Origin: Methylobacterium crusticola
GTDB taxonomy: Bacteria; Pseudomonadota; Alphaproteobacteria; Rhizobiales; Beijerinckiaceae
Assembly (NCBI RefSeq): GCF_003574465.1
Contig: NZ_QOWC01000007.1
Location: forward strand, 1 to 64,000
Direction: 5' to 3'
DNA: 64,000 nucleotides
Shown here: positions 43,612-51,759 of the stretch, in pieces
How the letters are laid out: each line of letters begins with the position of its first letter
Position numbering within the stretch: position 1 is the first letter of the stretch
The notes under the pieces: model-generated
What the model saw: only the letters and a program-made list of their open reading frames with translations
Databases searched by the model: none
What the model was told of the DNA's origin: nothing
Translations under genes and position numbers: made by a program

Positions 43612-45192
43612 ATGAACGGAGCCTTGCAGCTCAAGCTCTCGCTCCTGCGGGGAGAATCTCCCTGTCCGATGGATCTCGCCGATTTCGGCCGGCTCGCGGC
43701 CATCGACCTGCGCACGCAGACGAAGTCCGTGCGCTCAGACCGCCTCGCGGTCGCCATGCTGGGGATGATCGCCTCGGGACGGCTGCCGCCGGGAGCCCGC
43801 CTGCCGCCGGAACGGCGCATCGCCGAGGCCGCCTCGGCGAGCCGGGTCTGCGTGCGGAGCGCGCTCAATCGCCTCAAGCTCGACGGCTACATCGAGGCCG
43901 TCCAGGGCTCGGGCACCCGCGTCGTCGCGCTCGAGCGCAGCGAACGGCTGATCCCGCTGATCCGGGCGAACCAGGAGAACCTGGAGGATCTCCAGGATTT
44001 CATCGCCTTCCTGGACCGCTGCGTCGTCGAGCAGCTCGTTCGGCGCGCCCCCGCCGCGGTGCTCGGCCGCGCGGCCGAGCGCCTCGCGGTGGCGCCCGCG
44101 GGGCCGGACGTCCAGGCGCGGGCCGAGGACGAGCTCCACGTGCGCCTCGCGCTCTCCGACGCGTCGGGCAGCCCGATCTACGCGATGATCACCCGCCAGC
44201 TCGCGCGCGGCATCCGCAGCCTGTTCGGCAGCCTGCTCGGCGCCGCGGGCGAGACCGGGTTCGACCGCCTCGCCCGGGACCGCCGCGCCCTCGCCTGCGC
44301 GGTCGCAGAGCGGAACGCGGCGGCCGCTGAGGCGGCTCTCGCGCGCCGCGACGCGGTCCTGCGCGGTCTCGACTGGACCTCGATGGCGTCCGGCGAGGGC
44401 GCGCCCCGGGAGGAGGCGATCCTGCGCGACCTCGCGGTCGCCAGTCCCGAGCAGCTCAAGGACCGGCTGACCCGCGAGATCGCCGGCATGATCGCGACCG
44501 GACACGCCCGGGACGGCGCCCGCCTGCTCAGCGAGCGGCGGCTCGCCACGGTGTTCGGCGTGAGCCGCGCCTCGGTGCGCGAGGCGCTCGCCGCGCTCAA
44601 GGCCGAGGGGACGGTCGTGGCCGACGAGCGCTGCGGCACCCGCGCGGTCGACGCGCCCGCCGCCCTGACCTCGCTCGCCGCCGCCGATCTCGACCACCTG
44701 CAGACCATGTCGCGCCTGCGCGGCTACCTCGAGGTCTGGGCCGCGAGCCGTGCGGCCGAACGCGGCAGCGAGCGCGACTTCGCCGACCTGCGTCGCATCC
44801 TGGCCGAGATGGGCCGCTCCCACCTCAGCGCCCGCCGCCGGATCGACCTCGACCTGCGCCTGCACCTGACGATCGCCCGGGCGGCGGGCAGCGCCGTCCA
44901 CCTCTACATCACCGAGGTGCTGCGCGACCTGATGACCGCCTACTTCGACTACTCGCTCACGGCCCCGTCGATCGGGGGTGGGCGCGACGCGATGCTGCTG
45001 CGCCACCACACCCAGATCGTGACCGCGATCCTGGCCCGCGATACCGTGGGGGCCGGCCGGGCGATGGCGGAGCATTGCGGCGCCTTCAGCGACCGCTACG
45101 CCATGCTGGATGCCGACCGCGAGATGCTGCCGTGCGGCCTGGCGGCCGACCTCGCGCCGGCCGGCGCGGCCGGCCTCCCGCCCGCGGGATGA
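43612..45192 (+). CDS. Tandem double GntR-FCD transcriptional regulator
   Basis: 526 residues made of two complete GntR modules. Module 1: winged helix at about 38-108 (RLPPGARLPPERRIAEAASA, SRVCVRSALNRLKLDGYIEA) and an FCD-like domain at about 113-255. Module 2: winged helix at about 280-346 (LSERRLATVFGVSRASVREA) and FCD at about 360-505 (DLDLRLHLTIARAAGS, RHHTQIVTAI). A normal FCD regulator is one module of about 230 residues that dimerises, so this chain could bind DNA as a covalent pseudo-dimer. The His/Asp metal set is better kept in module 2. GGGAGGAAG precedes the ATG. It lies next to, and convergent with, the acyl-CoA catabolic genes. Confidence 0.88.
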   Translation: MNGALQLKLSLLRGESPCPMDLADFGRLAAIDLRTQTKSVRSDRLAVAMLGMIASGRLPPGARLPPERRIAEAASASRVCVRSALNRLKLDGYIEAVQGSGTRVVALERSERLIPLIRANQENLEDLQDFIAFLDRCVVEQLVRRAPAAVLGRAAERLAVAPAGPDVQARAEDELHVRLALSDASGSPIYAMITRQLARGIRSLFGSLLGAAGETGFDRLARDRRALACAVAERNAAAAEAALARRDAVLRGLDWTSMASGEGAPREEAILRDLAVASPEQLKDRLTREIAGMIATGHARDGARLLSERRLATVFGVSRASVREALAALKAEGTVVADERCGTRAVDAPAALTSLAAADLDHLQTMSRLRGYLEVWAASRAAERGSERDFADLRRILAEMGRSHLSARRRIDLDLRLHLTIARAAGSAVHLYITEVLRDLMTAYFDYSLTAPSIGGGRDAMLLRHHTQIVTAILARDTVGAGRAMAEHCGAFSDRYAMLDADREMLPCGLAADLAPAGAAGLPPAG

Positions 45193-45201
45193 GCGGCGGC
45201 G

Positions 45202-45241
45202 CGGCCCCGCCGCGGCGCCCGCCGCCGACGCGGCGGGGCCG
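45202..45241. terminator. Bidirectional terminator hairpin
   Basis: CGGCCCCGCCGCG and CGCGGCGGGGCCG form a perfect 13-bp stem around a 14-base loop. It sits in the 63-base gap between the convergent regulator and enoyl-CoA hydratase genes. Confidence 0.7.
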
Positions 45242-45255
45242 GACGGGGGGCGGGG

Positions 45256-46062
45256 TCAGCGGCCGGTGAAGGTCGGCTTGCGCTTCGCCCGGAAGGCGTT
45301 GACGGCCTCCTGATGGTCCTCGGTCCGGTTCGACAGGGCCTCGTAGGCGACGCTCGCGTCCATGACGCCGTGGACGATCCGCTTCAGCTCGATGTTCGTC
45401 ACGGTCTTGCTCCAGCGGATGGCCTTGGTGGCCCCCGCCAGGAGCTTGCCGGTGAAGGCCGCCACCGCCGCGTCGAGCTCCTCGGGCGGCACGGCATGGT
45501 TGATGAGGCCGATCTCGGCCGCCTTGCGGGCGGGGAGGAGGTCCCCGGTCATCAGGTACTCCTTGGCCCGCGCGTACCCGATGAGCTGCGGCCAGATCGC
45601 CGGGCCGCCGTCGCCGGCGACGAAGCCGATCGACACGTGGGGGTCGCCGATCTTGGCCGTGTCGGCCGCGAAGATCACGTCGCAGAACAGGGCGAGCGTC
45701 GCGCCGAGCCCGGTGGCGTGGCCGTTCACCCGCGCGACCAGGGGCTTCTCGAGGTCGAGCATCGAGAACACGATGCGCTTGGCCTCGCGCGCCGTCTGCT
45801 CGAACGAGTCGGGGCGGTCGATCGCGGTCTGCATCCACGGGATGTCGCCGCCCGCCGAGAAGGCCCGCCCGGCGCCGGTGAGCACGATCACGTCGCTGTC
45901 CGGGTCGACCGCGACGTCGTAGAAGACGTGCGCGAGCTCCTCGTGCAGCACCGCGTCCGCGGCGTTGAGCGCGTCCGGGCGGTTCATGGTGATGGTGAGG
46001 AGCCGCCCCTCGCGCGTGATCGTCAGGGTCTCGTAGCGCTCCTCAAGCGGCACTTGCCTCAT
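45256..46062 (-). CDS. Enoyl-CoA hydratase/isomerase family protein
   Basis: 268-residue crotonase. AFSAGGDIPWM and HATGLGATLALFCDVI form the oxyanion hole; IGDPHVSIGFVAGDGG covers the second active-site stretch. The first typical hydratase Glu is not at its usual place (GHATGLGATLAL), so isomerase- or other crotonase-type chemistry is possible. It overlaps the upstream acyl-CoA dehydrogenase gene by 20 bases and is the last gene of a five-gene minus-strand run (49878 to 45256). It would act after the dehydrogenases on the 2,3-enoyl-CoA. Confidence 0.9.
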   Translation of the reverse strand: MRQVPLEERYETLTITREGRLLTITMNRPDALNAADAVLHEELAHVFYDVAVDPDSDVIVLTGAGRAFSAGGDIPWMQTAIDRPDSFEQTAREAKRIVFSMLDLEKPLVARVNGHATGLGATLALFCDVIFAADTAKIGDPHVSIGFVAGDGGPAIWPQLIGYARAKEYLMTGDLLPARKAAEIGLINHAVPPEELDAAVAAFTGKLLAGATKAIRWSKTVTNIELKRIVHGVMDASVAYEALSNRTEDHQEAVNAFRAKRKPTFTGR

Positions 46063-47167
46063 CGTCCTGCCTCCCCTTCGGCGACAGGGTGTCTGTCGCG
46101 AGCTGCCTGAGCTGCGCCTCCGTCCCGCCGTGCAGCCCGGCGGCGACCTGGAGGCGCTTGTAGACGTGGCCGACCCGGTAATCCTCGGTCATGGCGATGC
46201 CGCCGCTGGCCTGGATCAGGCGCGAGGCCGCCGCCAGGCCCTCCCGGCCGAGGGCCACCTTGGCGGTGGTCGCCGCCCGGCGCCGCTCCGCGGGCTCGCC
46301 CTCGAGGGCCGCGGCGGTCCAGAGCATGAGCGAGCGCAGGGTCTCGAGGTCGCAGAACGCGTCCGCCATCAGGTGCTGGACGGCCTGGAAGGCGCCGAGC
46401 GTCTGGCCGAACTGGCGCCTCTGGTTGAGGTAGCCGACCGTGAGGTCGAGGCCCGCCGCGAGCGCTCCGTAGGCGTCGGCCACGAGGGCGGCGGCGGCGC
46501 AATCCTCGATCTCGGCGATCAGCGCGAGGGCGTCGTGCCCCGTCGCGAGCACGGCCCCGGCGGGAAGGTCGACGCCCTCGAAGGTCAGGACCGCGCCCGC
46601 GCGCCCGTCGATCAGGCGCCGGGGCTGCGCGGCCGGTCCGACCGCCTCGACGCAGAGGAGCGTCGCGCCGTTCGGCGAGCGCCCGCCCGCCTGGACGAGC
46701 CAGTGGGTCGCCGTCTCGGCGTCGAGGGCCGTCGCGCTGCGGCCCCGGAGGGTCACGCCCGCCGCCGTGCGCGCGACGCTCAGGCCCCCTTTCGCCGGAT
46801 CCTCCGGGACGAGGGCGAAGCGGACCTCGCCCGCGGCGAGGCCGGGCGCCAGCTCCGCGAGGGCGTCGAGGCCGCGGCGCATCAGGCGCGGCGCCACCAG
46901 CACGTCGGCGGCGAGGGAGCGGCGCAGCAGCACGCGGCCGGCCTCCTCGACGACCGACAGGCATTGCAGCGCGTCCGCCCCGGCCCCGCCGAGGGAGTCC
47001 GGCAGCCCCATGGCGAACCAGCCGAGCCGCGCCATCTCGCGCTGGAGCGCGTCCAGGGCGGCCGGGGAGGGACGGGCCGGGCTCCAGGAGCACCGCGCCT
47101 CCAGGAACCGGCGGGCGCCCTCGCGCAGCTGGTGGTCGTCGTCGCGTTGGTCCGGTGATCGCCGCAT
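46043..47167 (-). CDS. Acyl-CoA dehydrogenase, subunit-like (short form)
   Basis: 374 residues with acyl-CoA dehydrogenase N-, middle- and C-terminal domains: GLPDSLGGAGADALQ, DGRAGAVLTFEGVDLPAGAV and GYLNQRRQFGQTLGAFQAVQ with HLMADAFCDLE, then QASGGIAMTEDYRVGHVYKR. The C-terminal region carries HGGTEAQLRQ where canonical enzymes have G-S-N/T-E. The N-terminal domain is divergent, as in one partner of hetero-oligomeric pairs such as those for steroid side chains. It sits 7 bases downstream of a second acyl-CoA dehydrogenase gene, which supports a two-subunit enzyme. Substrate is not known. Confidence 0.88.
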   Translation of the reverse strand: MRRSPDQRDDDHQLREGARRFLEARCSWSPARPSPAALDALQREMARLGWFAMGLPDSLGGAGADALQCLSVVEEAGRVLLRRSLAADVLVAPRLMRRGLDALAELAPGLAAGEVRFALVPEDPAKGGLSVARTAAGVTLRGRSATALDAETATHWLVQAGGRSPNGATLLCVEAVGPAAQPRRLIDGRAGAVLTFEGVDLPAGAVLATGHDALALIAEIEDCAAAALVADAYGALAAGLDLTVGYLNQRRQFGQTLGAFQAVQHLMADAFCDLETLRSLMLWTAAALEGEPAERRRAATTAKVALGREGLAAASRLIQASGGIAMTEDYRVGHVYKRLQVAAGLHGGTEAQLRQLATDTLSPKGRQDDEASAA

Positions 47168-47174
47168 GGCAGCC

Positions 47175-48347
47175 TCAGCGCAGGCCCAGCGTGGAGCGGG
47201 CGATGATGGTCTTCTGGATCTCGTTCGAGCCCGCGTAGATGGTTACGACGCGCCGGAACAGGTGCCGTTCGGTCCAGCCCGCGACCTCGCCGGCCTCCCC
47301 CGCCTCCGGGCTCGCCAGGGCGTCCTCGCCGATCACCTCCATGGCGAGCTCGCTGATCGCCTGCTGGAGGCGCGACCCGATCACCTTGACGATGGACGCC
47401 TCGGGTCCCGGCTCGCGGCCCTCGGTCTGGTCGACGAGGACGCGCAGCACCGTGGCCTCGAGGCCAGCGAGCCCCGCCTCCAGGATCGCGAACCGACGCC
47501 GGAAGGCCGGGTCGTCGAGCGCCGGCCCGCCTCCCGCGACGCGCCGGCACGCCGCGAGTTGCTTCAGGCGCTCGAACTCGCGGCGCGAGCGGTGGACCTG
47601 GGCGTTGTTGGTGCGCTCGTGGTTGAGCAGGAACTTGGCGTAGCCCCAGCCCTGGTCGACCGCGCCGATGAGCGCATCGTCGGGCACCCGGACGTCGTCC
47701 AGGAACACGGAGTTCACGCTGTGCCCGCCGTCGATCGTGATCACCGGGTCGATCGTGACGCCGGGCGCCCGCATGTCGACGATGAACAGCGAGAGCCCGG
47801 CCTGGGGCCTGACCTCCCGGTTGGTGCGGGCCAGGCAGATCATCAGGTCGGCGAAGTGGCCCTCCGTCGTCCAGGCCTTCTGTCCGGCGATGATCCAGCC
47901 GCCCTCGACCCGGCGGGCGGTGGTGCGCACCGAGGCGAGGTCCGAGCCGGCCTCGGGCTCCGAGTAGCCCTGGCACCAGAACTCCGCCCCGGACCGGATG
48001 GCGGGCAGGTAGCGCTCCTTCTGGGCCGGCGAGCCGAAGGCCTGGAGCGTGGGGCCGACGAGGTAGATGCCGAACACGCTGAGCGGCGGCGCGTCGGCCG
48101 CCGCGCACTCGGCCTCGAAGATGAAGCGCTGGATCGGCGTCCAGCCCGGTCCCCCCGCGGCCTCGGGCCAGTGATGGGCGGCCCAGCCCCGGGCGTCGAG
48201 GAGCCCGTTCCAGCGCGCCATGTCCGCGCGGGAGAGGTGGATGCCCTCGCGCGTCCGGCGCGCGAGGTCGGGCGGCAGCATCGCGCGGATCGCCGACCGG
48301 ATCTCCGCCCGGAAGGCGCGCTCGTCATCCGTGAAGAAGGCGTCCAC
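47175..48347 (-). CDS. Acyl-CoA dehydrogenase
   Basis: 390 residues in the standard order: N-terminal helical domain, a central beta domain (QGYSEPEAGSDLASVRTTAR is the FAD/substrate loop; GWIIAGQKAWTTEG follows), and C-terminal helices ending IYAGSNEIQKTIIARSTLGL, where GSNEIQK contacts FAD. GTG at 48347 was chosen since GGGAG lies about 11 bases upstream and the domain begins there; the frame is open to 48515 with Ala/Pro-rich, non-conserved codons. It pairs with the shorter dehydrogenase just downstream. Electrons would pass to ETF. Confidence 0.91.
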   Translation of the reverse strand: MDAFFTDDERAFRAEIRSAIRAMLPPDLARRTREGIHLSRADMARWNGLLDARGWAAHHWPEAAGGPGWTPIQRFIFEAECAAADAPPLSVFGIYLVGPTLQAFGSPAQKERYLPAIRSGAEFWCQGYSEPEAGSDLASVRTTARRVEGGWIIAGQKAWTTEGHFADLMICLARTNREVRPQAGLSLFIVDMRAPGVTIDPVITIDGGHSVNSVFLDDVRVPDDALIGAVDQGWGYAKFLLNHERTNNAQVHRSRREFERLKQLAACRRVAGGGPALDDPAFRRRFAILEAGLAGLEATVLRVLVDQTEGREPGPEASIVKVIGSRLQQAISELAMEVIGEDALASPEAGEAGEVAGWTERHLFRRVVTIYAGSNEIQKTIIARSTLGLR

Positions 48348-48426
48348 GTGTCTGCTCGCTCCCTGGCTCGTTCCCGGACGTTCTTCCGCCGGCACCGGCG
48401 CCGACAAGGCGAATGCTGGCACTGCC

Positions 48427-48885
48427 TCAAGACCAATCGCCGCCGCTCCCGGCAAGGCCCTCGAGCGCGTCGCGCTCGCCGGGACGCAAGGGCCGGGCGC
48501 GGCGGGTTCGGCCATCCATGACCACCGTGACCGAGTGGGCGGTCGCCGCGCAGGCCGCGCCGACGAACACGCCCTGTCCCATGACGATCGCGCTGGTGCC
48601 GAGGCGCAGCACGGCCGTCCCGATCTCCGGGGCGTCGGCGAAGCCGACCTCCTGGGCGAAGTCCACCGTGACGGAGGCGAGCGCCAGGACGTCGCCCGGC
48701 GCGATCAGCGGCCGCAGCGCCTGCGTCAGGAGGGCGTAGCGCCCGTCGTCGAGCCAGGCCGTGTACACGCTGTTCGTGACATGGCCGTTCGGATCGAGGT
48801 CCGCGTGGCGCACGATCGCGGGGCGCCAGTGCGGGAAGAACGAGCGCGCGGCGAGCCGCGGCTCCTCGGCGAGCGTGCGCCTCAT
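48427..48885 (-). CDS. Acyl-CoA thioesterase, hotdog fold
   Basis: 152 residues. VRHADLDPNGHVTNSVYTAW is the 4-hydroxybenzoyl-CoA thioesterase-type signature, with Asp in DLDPNGH as the likely catalytic residue. The long helix and beta-sheet pattern (VLALASVTVDFAQEVGFA, VMGQGVFVGAACAATA) complete one hotdog domain. It lies between the quinone oxidoreductase (16 bases upstream) and dehydrogenase genes of the same run. It could release the acid from CoA or serve as a dehydratase-like hotdog enzyme. Confidence 0.85.
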   Translation of the reverse strand: MRRTLAEEPRLAARSFFPHWRPAIVRHADLDPNGHVTNSVYTAWLDDGRYALLTQALRPLIAPGDVLALASVTVDFAQEVGFADAPEIGTAVLRLGTSAIVMGQGVFVGAACAATAHSVTVVMDGRTRRARPLRPGERDALEGLAGSGGDWS

Positions 48886-48900
48886 GGGCCCGGTCCCCCG

Positions 48901-49878
48901 TCAGGGCAGCAGCACGGTGGCGCCGGACGTCTCGCCGGCCTCGAGCCGGCGGTGGACGGCGCCGGCCTCGGCGAGCGGCGCGCACAGGCCGATCGAGGGC
49001 CGCAGGTGGCCCTGCGCCACCATCGCGAACATCGCGTCGGCGCCGGCCTGGAGATCCGGCAGCGTGCGCAGATGCGCGAAGACGCCGGGCACGCTGACCG
49101 ACAGCGAGCGCTGCGGGCCGAGCCTGGCGAGATCGACGGAAGCCAGCGCCTCGCCCGCCTGCCCCAGGTTGATCGCGGTCCCGAAGGGCTTGAGGCAGTC
49201 GAGCGATCGCTCGAGGACCGCGCCGCCGATGCCCTCGCAGACGACGTCGACGCCTGCGCCCCCGGTCAGCCGCAGCGTCTCGGCGACGAAATCCTGCGCG
49301 CGGTAGAGGATCACCGCGTCGCATCCGGCCGCGCGGGCCACCTCCGCCTTGGCGTCGCTCCCGACCGTGCCGATGACCCGGGCGCCCGCCGCGCGCGCCC
49401 ACTGCGCCAGCAGCACGCCGAGCCCGCCCGCCGCCGCGTGCACCAGCACCGCGTCGCCGGGCCTGAGGGGCCGCACGCGGGTGAACAGCATGTGGGCCGT
49501 CATGCCCTTGAGCATGAGGGACGCCGCGTCCGCGTCCCGGATCCCGTCCGGCAGCCGCACGAGGCGGGCGGCGTCGATCACCCGGGCGCTGGCGTAGCTG
49601 CCGACCGGCGGGCCGGCGTAGCCGACCCGGTCGCCCGGCCGCAGGGACACCCCCGCGCCGGCCGCCTCGACGACGCCGACCGCCTCGACGCCGACCGCGC
49701 CCGGCAGGTGCGGGATCGGGAAGATGCCGCGGCGATGGTAGGTGTCGATGAAGTTCACCCCGACCGCGGTCTGCCTCAGCAGGACCTGCCCCTCGCGCGG
49801 GCGCGGGAGGTCGACCTCGACGGCAACCAGCCGGTCGGGTCCGCCGTAGGTGTCGATCCGGATCTCGGTCGCGCGCAA
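48901..49878 (-). CDS. NADPH:quinone oxidoreductase-like zinc-free MDR protein
   Basis: 325 residues of the quinone oxidoreductase branch of the medium-chain dehydrogenases. GVNFIDTYHRRGIFPIPHLP is the classic QOR signature. The Rossmann part has VHAAAGGLGVLLAQWARAAG (about residues 152-171) as the NADPH motif. No structural-zinc Cys cluster is present. It is the first gene of the minus-strand catabolic run and is divergent from the acyl-CoA ligase gene (156-base spacer). It probably reduces a quinone or an enone intermediate. Confidence 0.9.
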   Translation of the reverse strand: MRATEIRIDTYGGPDRLVAVEVDLPRPREGQVLLRQTAVGVNFIDTYHRRGIFPIPHLPGAVGVEAVGVVEAAGAGVSLRPGDRVGYAGPPVGSYASARVIDAARLVRLPDGIRDADAASLMLKGMTAHMLFTRVRPLRPGDAVLVHAAAGGLGVLLAQWARAAGARVIGTVGSDAKAEVARAAGCDAVILYRAQDFVAETLRLTGGAGVDVVCEGIGGAVLERSLDCLKPFGTAINLGQAGEALASVDLARLGPQRSLSVSVPGVFAHLRTLPDLQAGADAMFAMVAQGHLRPSIGLCAPLAEAGAVHRRLEAGETSGATVLLP

Positions 49879-50034
49879 TCCCGCCTCCTGCCTCGAGCGG
49901 ACCGTCTGTGCGTCGGGGCGGCGGCGGGCCGCAATTCCATCATTGGTCCGCCGACGAGACCAAACCGGGCTTTGACGGGACGCCGCCGCGGCGGGCGAGA
50001 TGGCGCCGTCCTGCCCTGCCGGTGCGCTCCCGCC

Positions 50035-51603
50035 ATGACCGATCCCTCCCTGATCCTCTCCCTGACCGTGCCGCAGCTCCTCCGGCGCCGGGCCGAGGAC
50101 GGCCGCACCGGGATCGCGCTCTCGGCCCGCGCGCTCGGCGGCTGGCGCGACCGGCTCACCTACGGCCAGCTCGTGCAGCGGATGGAGGCCGTGGCGGCCG
50201 GCTTCGCCGCGCTCGGCCTCGGCGCGGGCGACAGGATCGGCGTGCTGCTCGGCAACGAGGCGGGGCGGGAGTGCCTGCTCACCGCGCTCGGGGCCCTGCG
50301 GATCGGGGCCGCGGTGGTGCCGTTCAACACGCGCGCCTCAGACGAGGAGTTCGGGCACGCCCTCGCCCTCGCCGCACCCGCCGCGGTCGTGTGCGCGGCC
50401 GCGGGGGCGTCCCGGGTCGCGCGGCTCGCTCCGGCCGTCCGGCTGCTCGTGGTCGGGGAGGGGGGCCCGGAGGGAGCGGGCGCGTGGCCCGAGCCGCTGG
50501 GTTCCGGGTTCGGCGCCCCGCCGCCGGAGAACCCCGACCCCGACCGCCTCGGCTGCCTGCTGTTCACCTCGGGCACGACCGCGCGGTCGAAGGCCGTGAT
50601 GCACAGCCACGCCACGATGCTCGGCGCCGGGCTCGCGTGCGGTGCCGCGCTCGGCCTGCGGGCCGAGGATCTCTACCAGGGCGGCTGGCCGTTCTTCACG
50701 AGCTCGCCGCTCAACCTCGGCGCCATGTCGTGCTGGATCGCCGGCGCCGGCCTGGTGCTGGAGGAGCCGCTCGACAACCGCGGCCGCCTGGATCTCATCG
50801 CCTCCGAGCGCACGACCTTCTACCATGGCGTGCCCTCCGTGGTGCACTTCATGATGGAGGAGTTCGCCCGCGCCCCGAGCGACGTGTCGAGCCTGCGGCG
50901 GGTCGGCTACGGCGGCGCGGCGATGCCGCCGGACGTCATCCGCCGGCTCGCCGCGCACTGGCCCGACGTCGAGCAGGTGCAGATCTACGGCATGACGGAG
51001 AGCGGCCCGAGCGGCACGAGGCTCGAGCCGGAGCGGATGGAGGAGAAGATCGGCTCGATCGGCAGCGCCATGCCCCACTGCACCGTGTCGATCGTCGACG
51101 AGGCCGGAGGGCCCCTCGGGCCCGGGGAGACCGGCGAGATCCTGCTGCGGGGCCCCGGCGTCGCGAAGGGCTACTTCCGCAACCCCGAGGCCACCGCCGA
51201 GGCCTTCGTGCTCGGCGGCATCCGGACCGGCGACGTCGGGCATCTCGACGCCGACGGGTTCCTGTACTTCACCGACCGGCGCAAGGACGTGATCAACCGC
51301 GGCGGCCTGAAGGTCGCCTCGGTGGCGGTCGAGGAGGTGCTCTACCGCCATCCGAGCGTGCGGGAGGCGGCGGTGATCGCCGTCCCGCACCGGGCGCTCG
51401 GCGAGGACGTGGCCGCCTGCGTGGTCCCGCGCGAGCCGGGCGGCGTCGACACGGAGGCGCTCGCCGCCTTCTGCGCCGAGCGGCTGGCCGATTACGCCCG
51501 CCCGCGCCGCTGGCTCGTCCTCGACGAACTGCCGAAGAATCCGATGGGCAAGGTGCTGAAGACGGAGCTGCGGGCGCGCTTCGCGGCGTCCGCGGGGACG
51601 TGA
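50035..51603 (+). CDS. AMP-binding acyl-CoA ligase
   Basis: 522-residue ANL-superfamily enzyme. LLFTSGTTARSKAVMHSH (about 175-192) is the P-loop, IYGMTESGPSG (about 317) the aromatic/adenine motif, TGDVGHLDADGFLYFTDRRK (about 398) the hinge region with D and R, and PKNPMGKVLK the C-terminal catalytic Lys (about 505). It activates a carboxylate with ATP and CoA. The ATG at 50035 is the first one that gives a full-length start; its ribosome-binding site is weak. It opens the plus-strand gene run that continues with the LivKHMGF importer, so the imported acid is its probable substrate. Confidence 0.92.
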   Translation: MTDPSLILSLTVPQLLRRRAEDGRTGIALSARALGGWRDRLTYGQLVQRMEAVAAGFAALGLGAGDRIGVLLGNEAGRECLLTALGALRIGAAVVPFNTRASDEEFGHALALAAPAAVVCAAAGASRVARLAPAVRLLVVGEGGPEGAGAWPEPLGSGFGAPPPENPDPDRLGCLLFTSGTTARSKAVMHSHATMLGAGLACGAALGLRAEDLYQGGWPFFTSSPLNLGAMSCWIAGAGLVLEEPLDNRGRLDLIASERTTFYHGVPSVVHFMMEEFARAPSDVSSLRRVGYGGAAMPPDVIRRLAAHWPDVEQVQIYGMTESGPSGTRLEPERMEEKIGSIGSAMPHCTVSIVDEAGGPLGPGETGEILLRGPGVAKGYFRNPEATAEAFVLGGIRTGDVGHLDADGFLYFTDRRKDVINRGGLKVASVAVEEVLYRHPSVREAAVIAVPHRALGEDVAACVVPREPGGVDTEALAAFCAERLADYARPRRWLVLDELPKNPMGKVLKTELRARFAASAGT

Positions 51604-51759
51604 GCGGGTCCGCGCGGGCGTGAGGAGGCCGGCGGGGCCGAACCAGTGGTCTTCCCGCCAGCCCAGGGCCGGCCTTGCCGTCCCGGGAGGCCTCGCCGAA
51701 GCTGACCCGCAAGAGGACGCGCGAAGCGTCCCGGCCACGATCCCGAGGAGGAATGCCCC

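Noticed and set aside
43735-45075. 446-codon minus-strand frame opposite the double GntR gene
   Set aside because: Antisense shadow; the plus strand shows two clear winged helices.
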